Below are positions 53,397-62,692 of a stretch of 64,000 bases of DNA, piece after piece; position 1 is the first letter of the stretch, and each line of letters begins with the position of its first letter. Source of the DNA: Trichocoleus sp. FACHB-46. GTDB taxonomy: Bacteria > Cyanobacteriota > Cyanobacteriia > FACHB-46. The translations under genes were made by a program, and so were the position numbers. The stretch lies in the NCBI RefSeq assembly GCF_014695385.1, contig NZ_JACJOD010000006.1, forward strand, positions 124,001 to 188,000, given 5' to 3'. Under the pieces are notes generated by a model that searched no databases, was not told where the DNA came from, and saw only the letters and a list, made by a program, of their open reading frames with translations.

Positions 53397-54359
53397 CTAT
53401 TGCGAAGGTTGATTGATCGGTGATGATGCAATTTGATCTCCCATCACTTGCTTAAATTGTTGGGCTAGCTCGACCGAGCGTATTCTTCTAGCAGGTTGAT
53501 TGAGGTGGTAATGGGTATCGGCAAAAAAGCTAGAGTCTGTTTTGAGATTGAAGGAAGTTGGATCGTGAAGCAGCGGTGCGATCGCCGCTAACTTAGTTGC
53601 TGTTTTCTGCACATTCTCAATCGTCTGTGGGTCATCACTGGCATAGAGCCAAGGTAGTCCCAAGACTAAAGTGGCTCCTTTGGCTTCTACTTCTTGGCGA
53701 AACTGCACAATTCGTTGGTAGGCGTAGTCGGAAATGGGAGCCTTAATTTTCATCTGCCACCACTTAGACTTGGTGCGCTGCTTCAATACCGTGGGGTCGC
53801 CATTCTGGGTAATAGGGTCGGAGTAGTAACCTGTCAGCTTGCCTTTCTCCACCACATCTAGAGAGGATTTGGTCAAAGCTCGCAAAGTTGGGGCTCCCAC
53901 CATCAACGTGTCTTGAGCCAGTTGCTGAGTAGGAATCCTGCCTAGCCCAGGCTTGCCGATCGCGATGCCAAACTGCCCAGAGCGATCGCCAAAGCCATCC
54001 TCATCTAACAGCAGTAGATATTCAGGGATCAGCAGCACCACATCTCCGGGCCGAATCTTATCCTTGACGCTGGGGAGAATCACATCTAAACCAATTGGGC
54101 CATCCAAGCCCAAGTTCAGCACAGGTCTCCCTAACTCTTGCTGCATCACCCCAGCATCAACCGTGTAGTGTGCCCCAGAGCCACCTAAGATCAAGACTCG
54201 TTTGGATTCCTGAACTTGATCAGCTAGTGCCATCTTTTGCTCATACATGATGCGTAGCCAGCTCAGTTCACCGCCATAGCGGGCGTTGTAGATGTAGCCA
54301 GCCGTCCAGGCTAAACCTGCGATCGCAACCCAACTAGTGAGGTTCAGAAGTTTCCGCAT
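53397..54359 (-). CDS. SGNH hydrolase-like (DltD/AlgX-type) O-acylation partner
   Basis: A 320-residue protein with an N-terminal signal anchor (LTSWVAIAGLAWTAGYIY), so it lies outside the membrane. VLILGGSGAHYTVDAGVMQQ puts the nucleophile at S61, and FFADTHYHLNQPARRIRSVE holds the Asp/His pair, as in DltD and alginate O-acetylation proteins. The start overlaps the MBOAT stop by one base (TAATG), so the two are translationally coupled. It would take an acyl group passed by the MBOAT and place it on an envelope acceptor. Confidence 0.85.
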   Translation of the reverse strand: MRKLLNLTSWVAIAGLAWTAGYIYNARYGGELSWLRIMYEQKMALADQVQESKRVLILGGSGAHYTVDAGVMQQELGRPVLNLGLDGPIGLDVILPSVKDKIRPGDVVLLIPEYLLLLDEDGFGDRSGQFGIAIGKPGLGRIPTQQLAQDTLMVGAPTLRALTKSSLDVVEKGKLTGYYSDPITQNGDPTVLKQRTKSKWWQMKIKAPISDYAYQRIVQFRQEVEAKGATLVLGLPWLYASDDPQTIENVQKTATKLAAIAPLLHDPTSFNLKTDSSFFADTHYHLNQPARRIRSVELAQQFKQVMGDQIASSPINQPSQ

Positions 54360-55822
54360 TAGAACTCAAAGTAGATAAACTGCGAGGGAGTATTGGCAGC
54401 CAGTAGAACCGTCAAAGCGAGTAAGGCTCGTGAGACCCAAGGAGAAGTGAGCAAGTCATATTCAGACTCACGTTTTTGCCAAACCGCTATATGTTCAAGT
54501 AACAACACTAAAGTTGCGAGTCCCAGGGTTAAGGCCAAGACGGTGGCTTCATTACCGCTGAAAGAACTAAAAGCACTGCCAATGTTGGCAAAAGAGTACG
54601 CTCCTGGACTGACCAGAGTTTGTAACTTGGTGGCTAAACGATGCACATTGGTCTCCATGAAAAACAGACATCCCAAGATGACTGAGCCAAAGGTCAAGAT
54701 CCAGGAAATGAACTGAGGCATGAACAACCGCTGACCGACAAAGCTGTAAAAAGGCCGCCCCGCATAGCGCAGGACTAACAGCAGTAGACCGTGATAAGCA
54801 CCCCAAAGGATAAAGTTCCAGGCGGCACCGTGCCAAAATCCCGAGAGAGTAAAAGTCAGAAACAAAAAGAAAGGTGCCCACTGTTTCCTAGAACCCATCA
54901 GGGGTAGAAACACATAATCTCGGAACCAAGTGCTAAGAGTGACATGCCAGCGTCGCCAGAATTCGTTAATGCTTTGGGAGGTATAAGGAGCTAGGAAATT
55001 GGTAGTGAGCTTGACTCCTACAAACTTGGCCAGACCCAAGGCCATAAAGCTGTAGCCAGCGAAGTCAAAATAAATCCTTAAAGTAAAGAGATAAGCCGAA
55101 AACCAGACTAGCCAAGCATTACCTGTCTCTTCTAGGTCGATATAGGGAGAGATGTTATCGGCAAGGACAAATTTCATGAATAGGCCCAGGGAGAGCCAAC
55201 GTAGACCTGCCTCAAAGTTATCCAGCGTGAATTTAAAGCGAAACGCTTCAATTTGGGGGAAGAAATCGGCTCGGCGTTCAATCGGACCTGCAACAACTTG
55301 GGGAAAGAAGGAGACAAAGTTGACATAATCAACGATTCCAATGGGGCGCTTCTTCTTGCTGGTAAAAGAGTCAACCACAAAGGCAACCATCTGAAAGGTA
55401 TAGAAGGAGAGACCCGGTGGAATCGCTCCCATGCCTGGGATTCCACCTTGCGCCTGCCAACTAGTAGCAACCCCCGGTAATAGCAGCCCTAGGACATCCT
55501 CTACAAAGAAGTTGAGGTACTTGAAGTAAGCAAGGATGGCAATATCGATCGCGACTAAGCTAGTGGCAATCATCTTGGCTTCCCATCCTTGGCGACGCAG
55601 CATCAGCCGTACCAGGATGTAGTTAAAAATAAGTTCGCAGGCAAAGATGATAAAGCTAGAGCGCGAGGCATTGACAAACAGGAACAATGACATCGCCGCT
55701 AAGCCAACACTGTCAAAAGAACCTCGCCAGAGGTTGAAGTATTGGCCAATCCAGCGAACCGTGAAAAAAGGAATACTAAAGAGTAGTAATACCCACCAGA
55801 AGGAGAACTCTGAGAAGTTCAA
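54359..55822 (-). CDS. MBOAT-family O-acyltransferase (AlgI/DltB-like)
   Basis: A 487-residue protein with about 11 membrane helices. FVSFFPQVVAGPIERRADFF and NEFWRRWHVTLSTWFRDYVF are AlgI/DltB hallmarks. The catalytic His lies in LSGFWHGAAWNFILWGAYHG. The start is TTG with a strong GGGGAGG 9 bases before it. MBOATs move acyl groups across the membrane onto hydroxyls. Here the donor is probably the acyl carrier protein encoded 144 bases upstream, and the acceptor is unknown. Confidence 0.93.
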   Translation of the reverse strand: MNFSEFSFWWVLLLFSIPFFTVRWIGQYFNLWRGSFDSVGLAAMSLFLFVNASRSSFIIFACELIFNYILVRLMLRRQGWEAKMIATSLVAIDIAILAYFKYLNFFVEDVLGLLLPGVATSWQAQGGIPGMGAIPPGLSFYTFQMVAFVVDSFTSKKKRPIGIVDYVNFVSFFPQVVAGPIERRADFFPQIEAFRFKFTLDNFEAGLRWLSLGLFMKFVLADNISPYIDLEETGNAWLVWFSAYLFTLRIYFDFAGYSFMALGLAKFVGVKLTTNFLAPYTSQSINEFWRRWHVTLSTWFRDYVFLPLMGSRKQWAPFFLFLTFTLSGFWHGAAWNFILWGAYHGLLLLVLRYAGRPFYSFVGQRLFMPQFISWILTFGSVILGCLFFMETNVHRLATKLQTLVSPGAYSFANIGSAFSSFSGNEATVLALTLGLATLVLLLEHIAVWQKRESEYDLLTSPWVSRALLALTVLLAANTPSQFIYFEF

Positions 55823-55966
55823 TTAACCCATCCTCCCCAAGCTGCAATTCATCCGTTCCAAACCTTGACCAAGCTTGATTCAGAGATTGATCAGTAGAAT
55901 CTGAGAGAGCCTTAAAAATCCCGCTTGGTTTACATCAGCCACACATTTAGGCTCTCGAGTTGTCAA

Positions 55967-56398
55967 CTAGCTACCACTAATGCGGTTCCACAAGCCACCC
56001 CAACCAGAAGCTTTCTCTGCCTTCTCTGCGGGAGCATTGAGGGCTGGCTCAGCTTTAGCGCCGCTCAGTGCGGCAGCAATGTCAAACTCTTGCACTAAGA
56101 AGTTTGCGGCCTTCTCAACCGTGGGGTAATCCCACAAGAGAGTAGAAGGAAGTTCTAGCTCAAGCCAGTCTTCTAGCTCTCCTACCAGAGTTACTGCATC
56201 AATAGAGTCGAGACCATAACGAGTAAGCGGCTCTTGCACCTTAATGTTTTTGGGATCAAGAGATAGCTGCTTGGCCAATTGGCTGACTAGCCACTGTTGA
56301 ATCGCTTCAGTTGGAGAAGTCTCGATCGCCTGACTGCTGCCTGAATCAATTGGGCTCAAAACTTCGCTAGGCTTGTAGCTGGAGTTCTGAAGTTGCAT
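55967..56398 (-). CDS. Acyl carrier protein with C-terminal tail
   Basis: A 143-residue protein. The carrier domain (about 30-105) has the phosphopantetheine site S65 in YGLDSIDAVTLVGELEDWL. Residues 110-143 are an Ala/Glu-rich linker ending in GWGGLWNRISGS, which could be a membrane- or partner-docking peptide not found on ordinary AcpP. The start overlaps the dehydrogenase gene by 32 bases and has AAGGGG before it. It would carry the acyl chain activated by the ligase. Confidence 0.9.
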   Translation of the reverse strand: MQLQNSSYKPSEVLSPIDSGSSQAIETSPTEAIQQWLVSQLAKQLSLDPKNIKVQEPLTRYGLDSIDAVTLVGELEDWLELELPSTLLWDYPTVEKAANFLVQEFDIAAALSGAKAEPALNAPAEKAEKASGWGGLWNRISGS

Positions 56399-58175
56399 TG
56401 GTTTGATCCCCTTGTACTTTTGATGTTGCTAACTGAAAAGGAACAATAGAGAAGAGTTTGTCTTCTTGGTAGAGCCGTAATAGCTCCTGAGCGATCGCTT
56501 CGTCGTTAATCCGAGAAGCAAGACTGTGAGCAGGGCGGAACTTCAGCGCCAAGCGTCTGAGACAAAGCGCTAGCCATTCTCCCTGGGCAAAAAAGGCACC
56601 TAAATGGTGGCGGTTGTGGAGCCACATATGGATGCAAGCTGCGGCTGCATGTAAAGTGCAGTACTGCTTAGCCAGGTCAAATAACTCTGGCGATTGGTCG
56701 TGCCCAAATTCAAAGGTGGAATGTTCTAGGCTGTGATCGAGGGCATTGAGTTCTTCGAGCAGCAGATGGGTGAAGCTCACGATTTGCTCTAATACCGCTG
56801 GATTGAGATCAGGATCTGCTTCCAGGGTTTGCAGTTGCGCTAGTGTTAGCTCCAAGCCTTGCAAGACATCATCCGCGCCACGGCTGAATAGCTCCAATTT
56901 GCGACCGTCAAAGGTGGGGACTGACTGCTCTAAGGAGAAGCAATCGGCTAGGCGAGCTTGCAGCGCTTCTAAGTTTTTACCGCGTTGGCGCGATCGCTGT
57001 TTTGCCAATTGGCGTAATTGCAGCAGCAGGGCATGTAAGTTCACGACCGTACTGCCGTCAAAGACGCTAATGATGGCGTTGTCTCTCACCACTTTTTGGA
57101 AGATACCCCAATCATGGGCATCCCGCATGTAGTAGCGTGCCCCCAGCACCACCGAAACATCCGCTACCATGCTCTCTAGCTGCGTCGTGACAAAGTATTT
57201 CACGACTGCTGACCAAACGCTAAACTGCTCAGGCACCACATGGAACCCTCTAGCGGCACCGATAGTGGCGCAATCGCAGATCAAAATATCTAGAAAAGCA
57301 TCCACCAGAGTTCGCCGAGGCTGCGGCATGTCAAAAACTGTTTTGCCATACAGCTGGCGGTTCAGAGCGAAGTTGAGTGTGGTTCTCAACGCAGTATCTG
57401 CGGCTCCTTGGGAGAAAGCGGCGCAGAGAGCCCGAGTCACCTGAAATCCTTTCAATGCCCACTCTAGGCCCGCTCCTTCGGCCCCGATGAGGCTGGATTC
57501 TGGGATAAAGCAGTCCTTGAAACCAATACCGCTCATGTCAGAACCACGAATGCCGTGGGTCAGGAGCTTGGGCAGGTTGTAGTAGGAGTTGGGATCGAGT
57601 TGTTTTTTCTCCACCATGAAGAGCGATAAGCTCCGGGCTCCCCCTGACTCATCGGTTTTAGCCAAGACAAAGGAGACACCAGAGATAGTCGCTCGGTTAA
57701 TCGGCCACTTTTCTCCATTCAGGAGATAGCCGCCTGGAACCTTGGTGGCTTGCACATCACTCCCTACCAAGTCGCTGCCATGCGCTCGTTCTGAGTAAGC
57801 GAGGCACATCGCGCCATTGTGGTCTTTGATAAAGCTAGCTAACCGTTGCTTTTGTTCCTCAGTGCCTGCCATCCAAACCAGATAAGACCAGAACAAGGTA
57901 GTGAAGCTAATGGAGGTCGTGAGATCCCGTCGAGACATGACGCGAACGAACGCGACAAACTCCTCAAAAGAGGTGAACTCGCCGCTGCATTCGGTTGGGA
58001 TGTAGTAATGATTGAGTTTCCAGTTGTAGAGCCAGTTGAGCAGAGCTTCAGGAAATTCTTCTTGCTCGTCTAGCGCTACAACCTGTTGAAAAGACATCAC
58101 GCTATCTGGATTGCCAGGATCTCCGAGATCTCGTTCCAGGGCTTCCGCGACCCAGTATTGTTTGAGTGAATGCAT
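56367..58175 (-). CDS. Acyl-CoA-dehydrogenase-like flavoprotein, probably acyl-ACP specific
   Basis: About 602 residues. MHSLKQYWVAEALERDLGDP is preceded by AAGGAG at 6 bases; a longer frame from 58277 lacks such a signal. LAYSERAHGSDLVGSDVQAT and YLLNGEKWPINRAT are the family FAD/substrate motifs. RDNAIISVFDGSTVVNLHAL aligns with the catalytic-base region (YEGT in MCAD) but has Asp where Glu is usual. About 200 extra C-terminal residues are helical. Lying between a fatty acyl-AMP ligase and an ACP, it probably desaturates the ACP-bound chain, as TamT does in tambjamine synthesis. Confidence 0.88.
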   Translation of the reverse strand: MHSLKQYWVAEALERDLGDPGNPDSVMSFQQVVALDEQEEFPEALLNWLYNWKLNHYYIPTECSGEFTSFEEFVAFVRVMSRRDLTTSISFTTLFWSYLVWMAGTEEQKQRLASFIKDHNGAMCLAYSERAHGSDLVGSDVQATKVPGGYLLNGEKWPINRATISGVSFVLAKTDESGGARSLSLFMVEKKQLDPNSYYNLPKLLTHGIRGSDMSGIGFKDCFIPESSLIGAEGAGLEWALKGFQVTRALCAAFSQGAADTALRTTLNFALNRQLYGKTVFDMPQPRRTLVDAFLDILICDCATIGAARGFHVVPEQFSVWSAVVKYFVTTQLESMVADVSVVLGARYYMRDAHDWGIFQKVVRDNAIISVFDGSTVVNLHALLLQLRQLAKQRSRQRGKNLEALQARLADCFSLEQSVPTFDGRKLELFSRGADDVLQGLELTLAQLQTLEADPDLNPAVLEQIVSFTHLLLEELNALDHSLEHSTFEFGHDQSPELFDLAKQYCTLHAAAACIHMWLHNRHHLGAFFAQGEWLALCLRRLALKFRPAHSLASRINDEAIAQELLRLYQEDKLFSIVPFQLATSKVQGDQTNATSELQLQA

Positions 58176-58236
58176 GACATTCTCCTTGGAGCGATCGCAA
58201 TGTGAGCAGAGGCTACAATAGAGCCGTAGCCAGGGT

Positions 58237-60069
58237 TTAGTGAGTGGTTTGAATGCGCTGAAGGAGAGAGTTGACATCTCCTTGCAAATGGCGGAAGTTA
58301 GACCGAATTTGGGGATTCTCGCTCCAGTCTGCTAAGACTTCTAGTTCTCCAGCCAAGAAGCTAGACCGACAAGCTTGGCGCTGAATCTTGCCACTGGAAG
58401 TTTTGAGGATATTGCCTGGTTTAACGAGGACAACCACATAAACTTGCAGCTCATGTTGCTCAGCGATCGCCTGTCGAATCTCACTGATCACCTCATCGAC
58501 ATCTAGGTTTTGAGCTTGCCGCTCGACTTCTTGCACCACCACGAGTCGTTCTTCTCCCTCAAGCTCGACAGAGAAGGCTGCACCATAGTCAGGGCGCAGA
58601 GCTGGGCTCACTTCCTGCACTGTCCACTCAATGTCTTGGGGATAGTGATTCGTGCCTCGGATGATGATCAGGTCTTTGATCCGACCTGTGATAAATAACT
58701 CCCCATCTTGCATGAACCCTAAGTCGCCGGTGCGGAGGAAGGGGCCTTCTCCAGTATCCTGCAAGTAAGCTTGGAAGGTCGTTTTGGTTTCTTCGGGACG
58801 TTGCCAGTAGCCTTGAGCGACACCGGGATCTGCTACCCAGATTTCGCCGACTTCGTCTGCTGCACAACGAGTTAGGGTTGGGGAGTTGGCGATCGCCACT
58901 TGAGTCTCACAGACTAAACGCCCACAACTGGCGATCGTCCGGACCCCTTCTGTTTGGGTCGGCGGTGCCAGCACGATGCGATTTTTCTCGATCGCGGCAG
59001 CCTCAACCGTACAGATGACAGGCGAAGTGCGGACGGGGCTGGTAGAGACAAGCAAAGTGGCTTCGGCTAGTCCGTAAGCGGGCGCAAACGCATGCCACTG
59101 AAAACCGCAAGGAGAAAATGTTTCATAAAAGCTTTCCATGACCCTCGGGTTAATCGGTTCGGCAGCGTTGCCTGCTCCTTGCCAACTGCTGAGGTCTAGC
59201 GTTTCTAGTTGAGCGGGAGTGACTCGCCGGACACATTGGTCGTAGGCAAAGTTGGGGCCTTGGCTATGGGTGGCTCTATAACGTGAGATAGCTTGCAACC
59301 ATCGGACGGGCTGTTTAATAAAGGCAAACGGCGACATCACATAACAAGGCGTGCCGTTGTAGAGCGGCTGAGTTAACCCTTCCACCAAACCGTAATCATG
59401 GAAGTAAGGCATCCAAGTGACGGTCACACTCTCCGGGGTATATCCACAAGCTCTTTGCAGATATGCGGAGTGAAACATGAGATTCTTGTGGCTGATCATC
59501 ACCCCTTTGGGTGTAGAAGTCGAGCCAGAAGTATATTGCAGATAAGCCAACGTGTTGCTGTTCACGTTGGGGTCTTGCCACTGCTCTGCTAAGGTGAGAT
59601 CTACCTGCTCGGTGTCGATCCACCGCATACTTTGAAACTCAGGAAATTCCAATCCTGCATTGGCCAAGATATCGAAGATACGACTGGTGGTTAGCACCAC
59701 CGAAGCTTGAGCATCTTTGACGATCGCTCGTAACCGAGGTAGCGTTCGCTTCAGACGACTGCCATCTGGAGGCGGTACCGGGATGGCAATTATGCCTGCG
59801 TAGAGACACCCACAAAAAGCTGCGATCACGTCTAAGCCTTGAGGATAGAGCAGTAAAGCTCGTTCTCCCTGAGCTTGGTGCTGTTGTAGTAATGCTCCGA
59901 TCGCACGGGCTTGACGATCCAGTTCGGCATAGGTAAGGGTAGGTCCTGCCGTTTTGCCATCAACCAAAAATGTGTAAGCGTGGCCTTCGGGCTGCTGCTG
60001 CGATCGCCAACGCAATAACTCGATTAGTGTAGAAAACTCAACGATGGGTTGAGAAAGACATTGGGTCAT
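58237..60069 (-). CDS. Fatty acyl-AMP ligase
   Basis: A 610-residue adenylating enzyme that activates a fatty acid and loads it on a carrier protein. The ATP loop is QYTSGSTSTPKGV (about 178). FAAL-type motifs follow: FHDYGLVEGLTQPLYNG, AYGLAEATLLVS, LRTGDLGFMQDGELFITGR and KDLIIIRGTNHYPQDIEWTV. It has no CoA-binding features. The ATG at 60069 has GGAG 9 bases before it and is preferred to the TTG five codons earlier. It is the first gene of the acyl cassette, 61 bases before the dehydrogenase. Confidence 0.94.
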   Translation of the reverse strand: MTQCLSQPIVEFSTLIELLRWRSQQQPEGHAYTFLVDGKTAGPTLTYAELDRQARAIGALLQQHQAQGERALLLYPQGLDVIAAFCGCLYAGIIAIPVPPPDGSRLKRTLPRLRAIVKDAQASVVLTTSRIFDILANAGLEFPEFQSMRWIDTEQVDLTLAEQWQDPNVNSNTLAYLQYTSGSTSTPKGVMISHKNLMFHSAYLQRACGYTPESVTVTWMPYFHDYGLVEGLTQPLYNGTPCYVMSPFAFIKQPVRWLQAISRYRATHSQGPNFAYDQCVRRVTPAQLETLDLSSWQGAGNAAEPINPRVMESFYETFSPCGFQWHAFAPAYGLAEATLLVSTSPVRTSPVICTVEAAAIEKNRIVLAPPTQTEGVRTIASCGRLVCETQVAIANSPTLTRCAADEVGEIWVADPGVAQGYWQRPEETKTTFQAYLQDTGEGPFLRTGDLGFMQDGELFITGRIKDLIIIRGTNHYPQDIEWTVQEVSPALRPDYGAAFSVELEGEERLVVVQEVERQAQNLDVDEVISEIRQAIAEQHELQVYVVVLVKPGNILKTSSGKIQRQACRSSFLAGELEVLADWSENPQIRSNFRHLQGDVNSLLQRIQTTH

Positions 60070-61056
60070 CTCTAGACTCCGCAAGGATAGAAACCAACTC
60101 TAGGGAGTTCCTCGGTTACGCTCTGGCCAAAGTTGGAATTTTAAGCTTTTTATTATGTGAATTTACTTAAGCCTTACAGTGAACAAGACCTAAGTTGCTT
60201 CTCTAAGTAGATACTGAACTTACGTGCAGATACTGGCATACCAAAACTAGCGATCGCCAGTCTTTTAGATTAGATTTATCAAAAAAAAATTTTTTCATAC
60301 TCCTAAAGAGTGAGATATTGCCTCAGTGAGTCCCCCAAAATGCTGGTTTTGGGGCAATCTGAGTTCAACTAGAAATCAAATTTTGCTTGAAAGAAATATA
60401 AAGTTTCTGTATAGTTACCGATTTTGTGGTCGGAAGTACAGTTAACTCTGCTAAATACATGCTCAGAGTAGATAACGAATCCTCGGTAATTACGTAAACA
60501 TTTCTTAATCAAACAGTGCCGATCGCCTGAGATGGGTATCTTCTCAGCCTGGCGATCGCCCACTTGAGCCTAGAATTGCTTAGGAAAAGGCCTACTCTAG
60601 CTAGTAATACGGCTTTTAGTAGCTAATCAGCTCACCTGGCTGGGGCTAAATCTCTATTTAATTTTCAAGTTGCAGTAAAAGTACTTAGATTTTTGGCTGA
60701 ACCATGAAGCCTGTCTGAAGCGCGCCTTTCCGGCTGTTGTCACTACAACAAAATTGCACTTCCAGCCAGCAATTAAACAAGTACTTAGCACAGCAACCGT
60801 AAATTCACTAGGTTCTCTATCCATCGATAAAGAGCAAGGAAAGAGATGTTGAGCAGCAAAGCAGCCTAAGTGATTCCAGTCCTGCCTTTCCGGTCAAGGT
60901 GCAGTTTTAACGAACCTCAAGCTTGCTAACTGAGATTAGCTATGTCTACCAGCGATAGATACCCCAGTGTGATCAGCTCTATTTCGCAAAACATGAGTTT
61001 TCTGATTTACCAGCAAACCGAACCCTAACGCTAAGGCCCCCTTAGGTAAGGCAACC
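60070..61056. other. Long intergenic region upstream of the acyl cassette
   Basis: Almost 1 kb without a credible gene, between divergent transcription units. Visible items are a perfect 8-bp hairpin CCCCAAAA-TGCTGG-TTTTGGGG (60333-60354), an ACTCTG/CAGAGT hairpin near 60435-60465, an A9-T6 tract near 60282, and a 10-base direct repeat GCCTTTCCGG (60724, 60885). It should hold the cassette promoter, but I cannot place it. A 64-codon frame at 60369 is not convincing. Confidence 0.5.
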
Positions 61057-62667
61057 ATGAAAATCCTGCGCTTTAATCTCCCACTCACCATCATTTTTAT
61101 CGGTATTTTATTTTCTTTATGCCTGCAAGCTCTGGTACCCAACGATGTCTTTTACAGCGGGGATGGTGGACTCAAAGCTTTATTGGCACAGCAGTTTAGC
61201 GCTGGAAAGCTCCACTTTGATCTCCGCTTACCAGCAAATAATTGGATACAGAACCTTTGGGATGGTGGACTGTATCCTTTTCGGCCTCCTTTTGTCTACA
61301 ACGTAGAAAGCCGTTACTTTATTACATTTCCTTTCACATTTCCTCTGATTACTGCGCCTTTTCACGCTTTGTTTGGGTTTAGAGGTCTTTACGTCATTCC
61401 TCTGCTGGCCACCTGGGCTTTATGGTTGAGCTTTTATTCAGCTTGTCGGCGACTGAAACTGGGTAGAACAATTACGGCGATCGCTCTAGTGCTTCTGATT
61501 TTTGCTGCACCACTTTCTTTATATAGCGGCATGTACTGGGAACATACTTTAGCAGTTGCCTTAGCCTTTCAGGGTTTGGCTATAGCATTAGTTCCACCTG
61601 CTCAAGGTCTCTCTACTAGAGATGCAATTGTTAGCGGTAGTCTAATTGGTTTATCTGTATGGTTTCGGCCTGAATTTTTGTGTTTGGTTGGCATCATATT
61701 TTTTTGGTTATGTGCAACTCAGATCAAAGCGCTACAAGATCTTAAAATCATCTCAGACAAAGCTGCTGCTTTTGCCGTAAGCATGCTTTTAATGACGGCA
61801 TTGTTTTTCAGCCTTAACTTGCTTATCTACCAACATCCCTTAGGAATCCATTCGGTTCAAATTGTCGAAGAGTTCTCGCTAAAAGAACGGCTAGTAGAGG
61901 CATTCAGTAATTTCAAACAACTACTATTTAGCCTGTCCTATTACTTCCCAATTGTTTTCTTTTCATTAATCTACGTCTGCTTAGCCTTAGTCAGCGGTAA
62001 ATTAAAACTGACTGGCAAAATGCAGGTAATTTTGATAGTTAGTACTTTGTTTGTCTTGGCAGTGCCTCTGATCGTGCCCGCAGGCGCAGGTGGCAAACAA
62101 TGGGGGCCGCGTTTTTTATTAATCACGGTGCCACTCGTTTCTTTACTAGCAGCAATGCAGCTCAAGCTACTTTTACAAACTTATCAACGCAACCTACAGT
62201 TGGCATTATTAGGATTATTTGCTGTATTTTTGACCACTGGTCTGTATATCAACAGTTATTTGGGAGCCGTTGATTTAGCTCGTAATTACCAAGTAATTTT
62301 GCCCGCGGTTAAGGGGTTGCGATCGCAACCTGATCCAATAATTGCTATGTCTCATGAGTATGTCGCTCAAGCCCTAGCTCCATCTTTACCCGATAAAACA
62401 TTTTTCTTGACTGAAGATAGCCAAGCAGTGAAGCATCTGGGTGGAACGCTATTAACTCAGGGATATAAAAAGTTTTTGTATGTTTGCTACCCCCATCGCG
62501 ACTGCAATACTCCTCAAACTAGCCCAGATAATTTAAAGTTTTCGCAAGCAAATCAGCGATTTACGCTACAGTTCTCGGATTTGGGTAAGTTGGGTAAGTA
62601 TCCCATCTATGAAGTGTCGATCATGCAGAGTTCTAGCGACGCAGACGCTCCATCTAACCAAGTTTGA
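61057..62667 (+). CDS. GT-C-like multi-pass membrane protein
   Basis: A 536-residue protein with about 10-11 membrane segments. After the first helix the loop reads DVFYSGDGGLKALLAQQF, with the acidic residues GT-C enzymes use. SRYFITFPFTFPLITAPFHA follows. The C-terminal 130 residues are soluble and probably extracytoplasmic. GTAAGGCAACC precedes the ATG. It forms a pair with the next GT-C-like gene, 25 bases away. The donor and acceptor are unknown. Confidence 0.75.
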   Translation: MKILRFNLPLTIIFIGILFSLCLQALVPNDVFYSGDGGLKALLAQQFSAGKLHFDLRLPANNWIQNLWDGGLYPFRPPFVYNVESRYFITFPFTFPLITAPFHALFGFRGLYVIPLLATWALWLSFYSACRRLKLGRTITAIALVLLIFAAPLSLYSGMYWEHTLAVALAFQGLAIALVPPAQGLSTRDAIVSGSLIGLSVWFRPEFLCLVGIIFFWLCATQIKALQDLKIISDKAAAFAVSMLLMTALFFSLNLLIYQHPLGIHSVQIVEEFSLKERLVEAFSNFKQLLFSLSYYFPIVFFSLIYVCLALVSGKLKLTGKMQVILIVSTLFVLAVPLIVPAGAGGKQWGPRFLLITVPLVSLLAAMQLKLLLQTYQRNLQLALLGLFAVFLTTGLYINSYLGAVDLARNYQVILPAVKGLRSQPDPIIAMSHEYVAQALAPSLPDKTFFLTEDSQAVKHLGGTLLTQGYKKFLYVCYPHRDCNTPQTSPDNLKFSQANQRFTLQFSDLGKLGKYPIYEVSIMQSSSDADAPSNQV

Positions 62668-62692
62668 AATGAGGCATAGATAGCCCAAGCTT

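Noticed and set aside
60369-60563. 64-codon minus-strand frame in the 1-kb gap
   Set aside because: It has odd composition, no ribosome-binding site, and covers hairpins in an AT-rich spacer. It is probably not coding.
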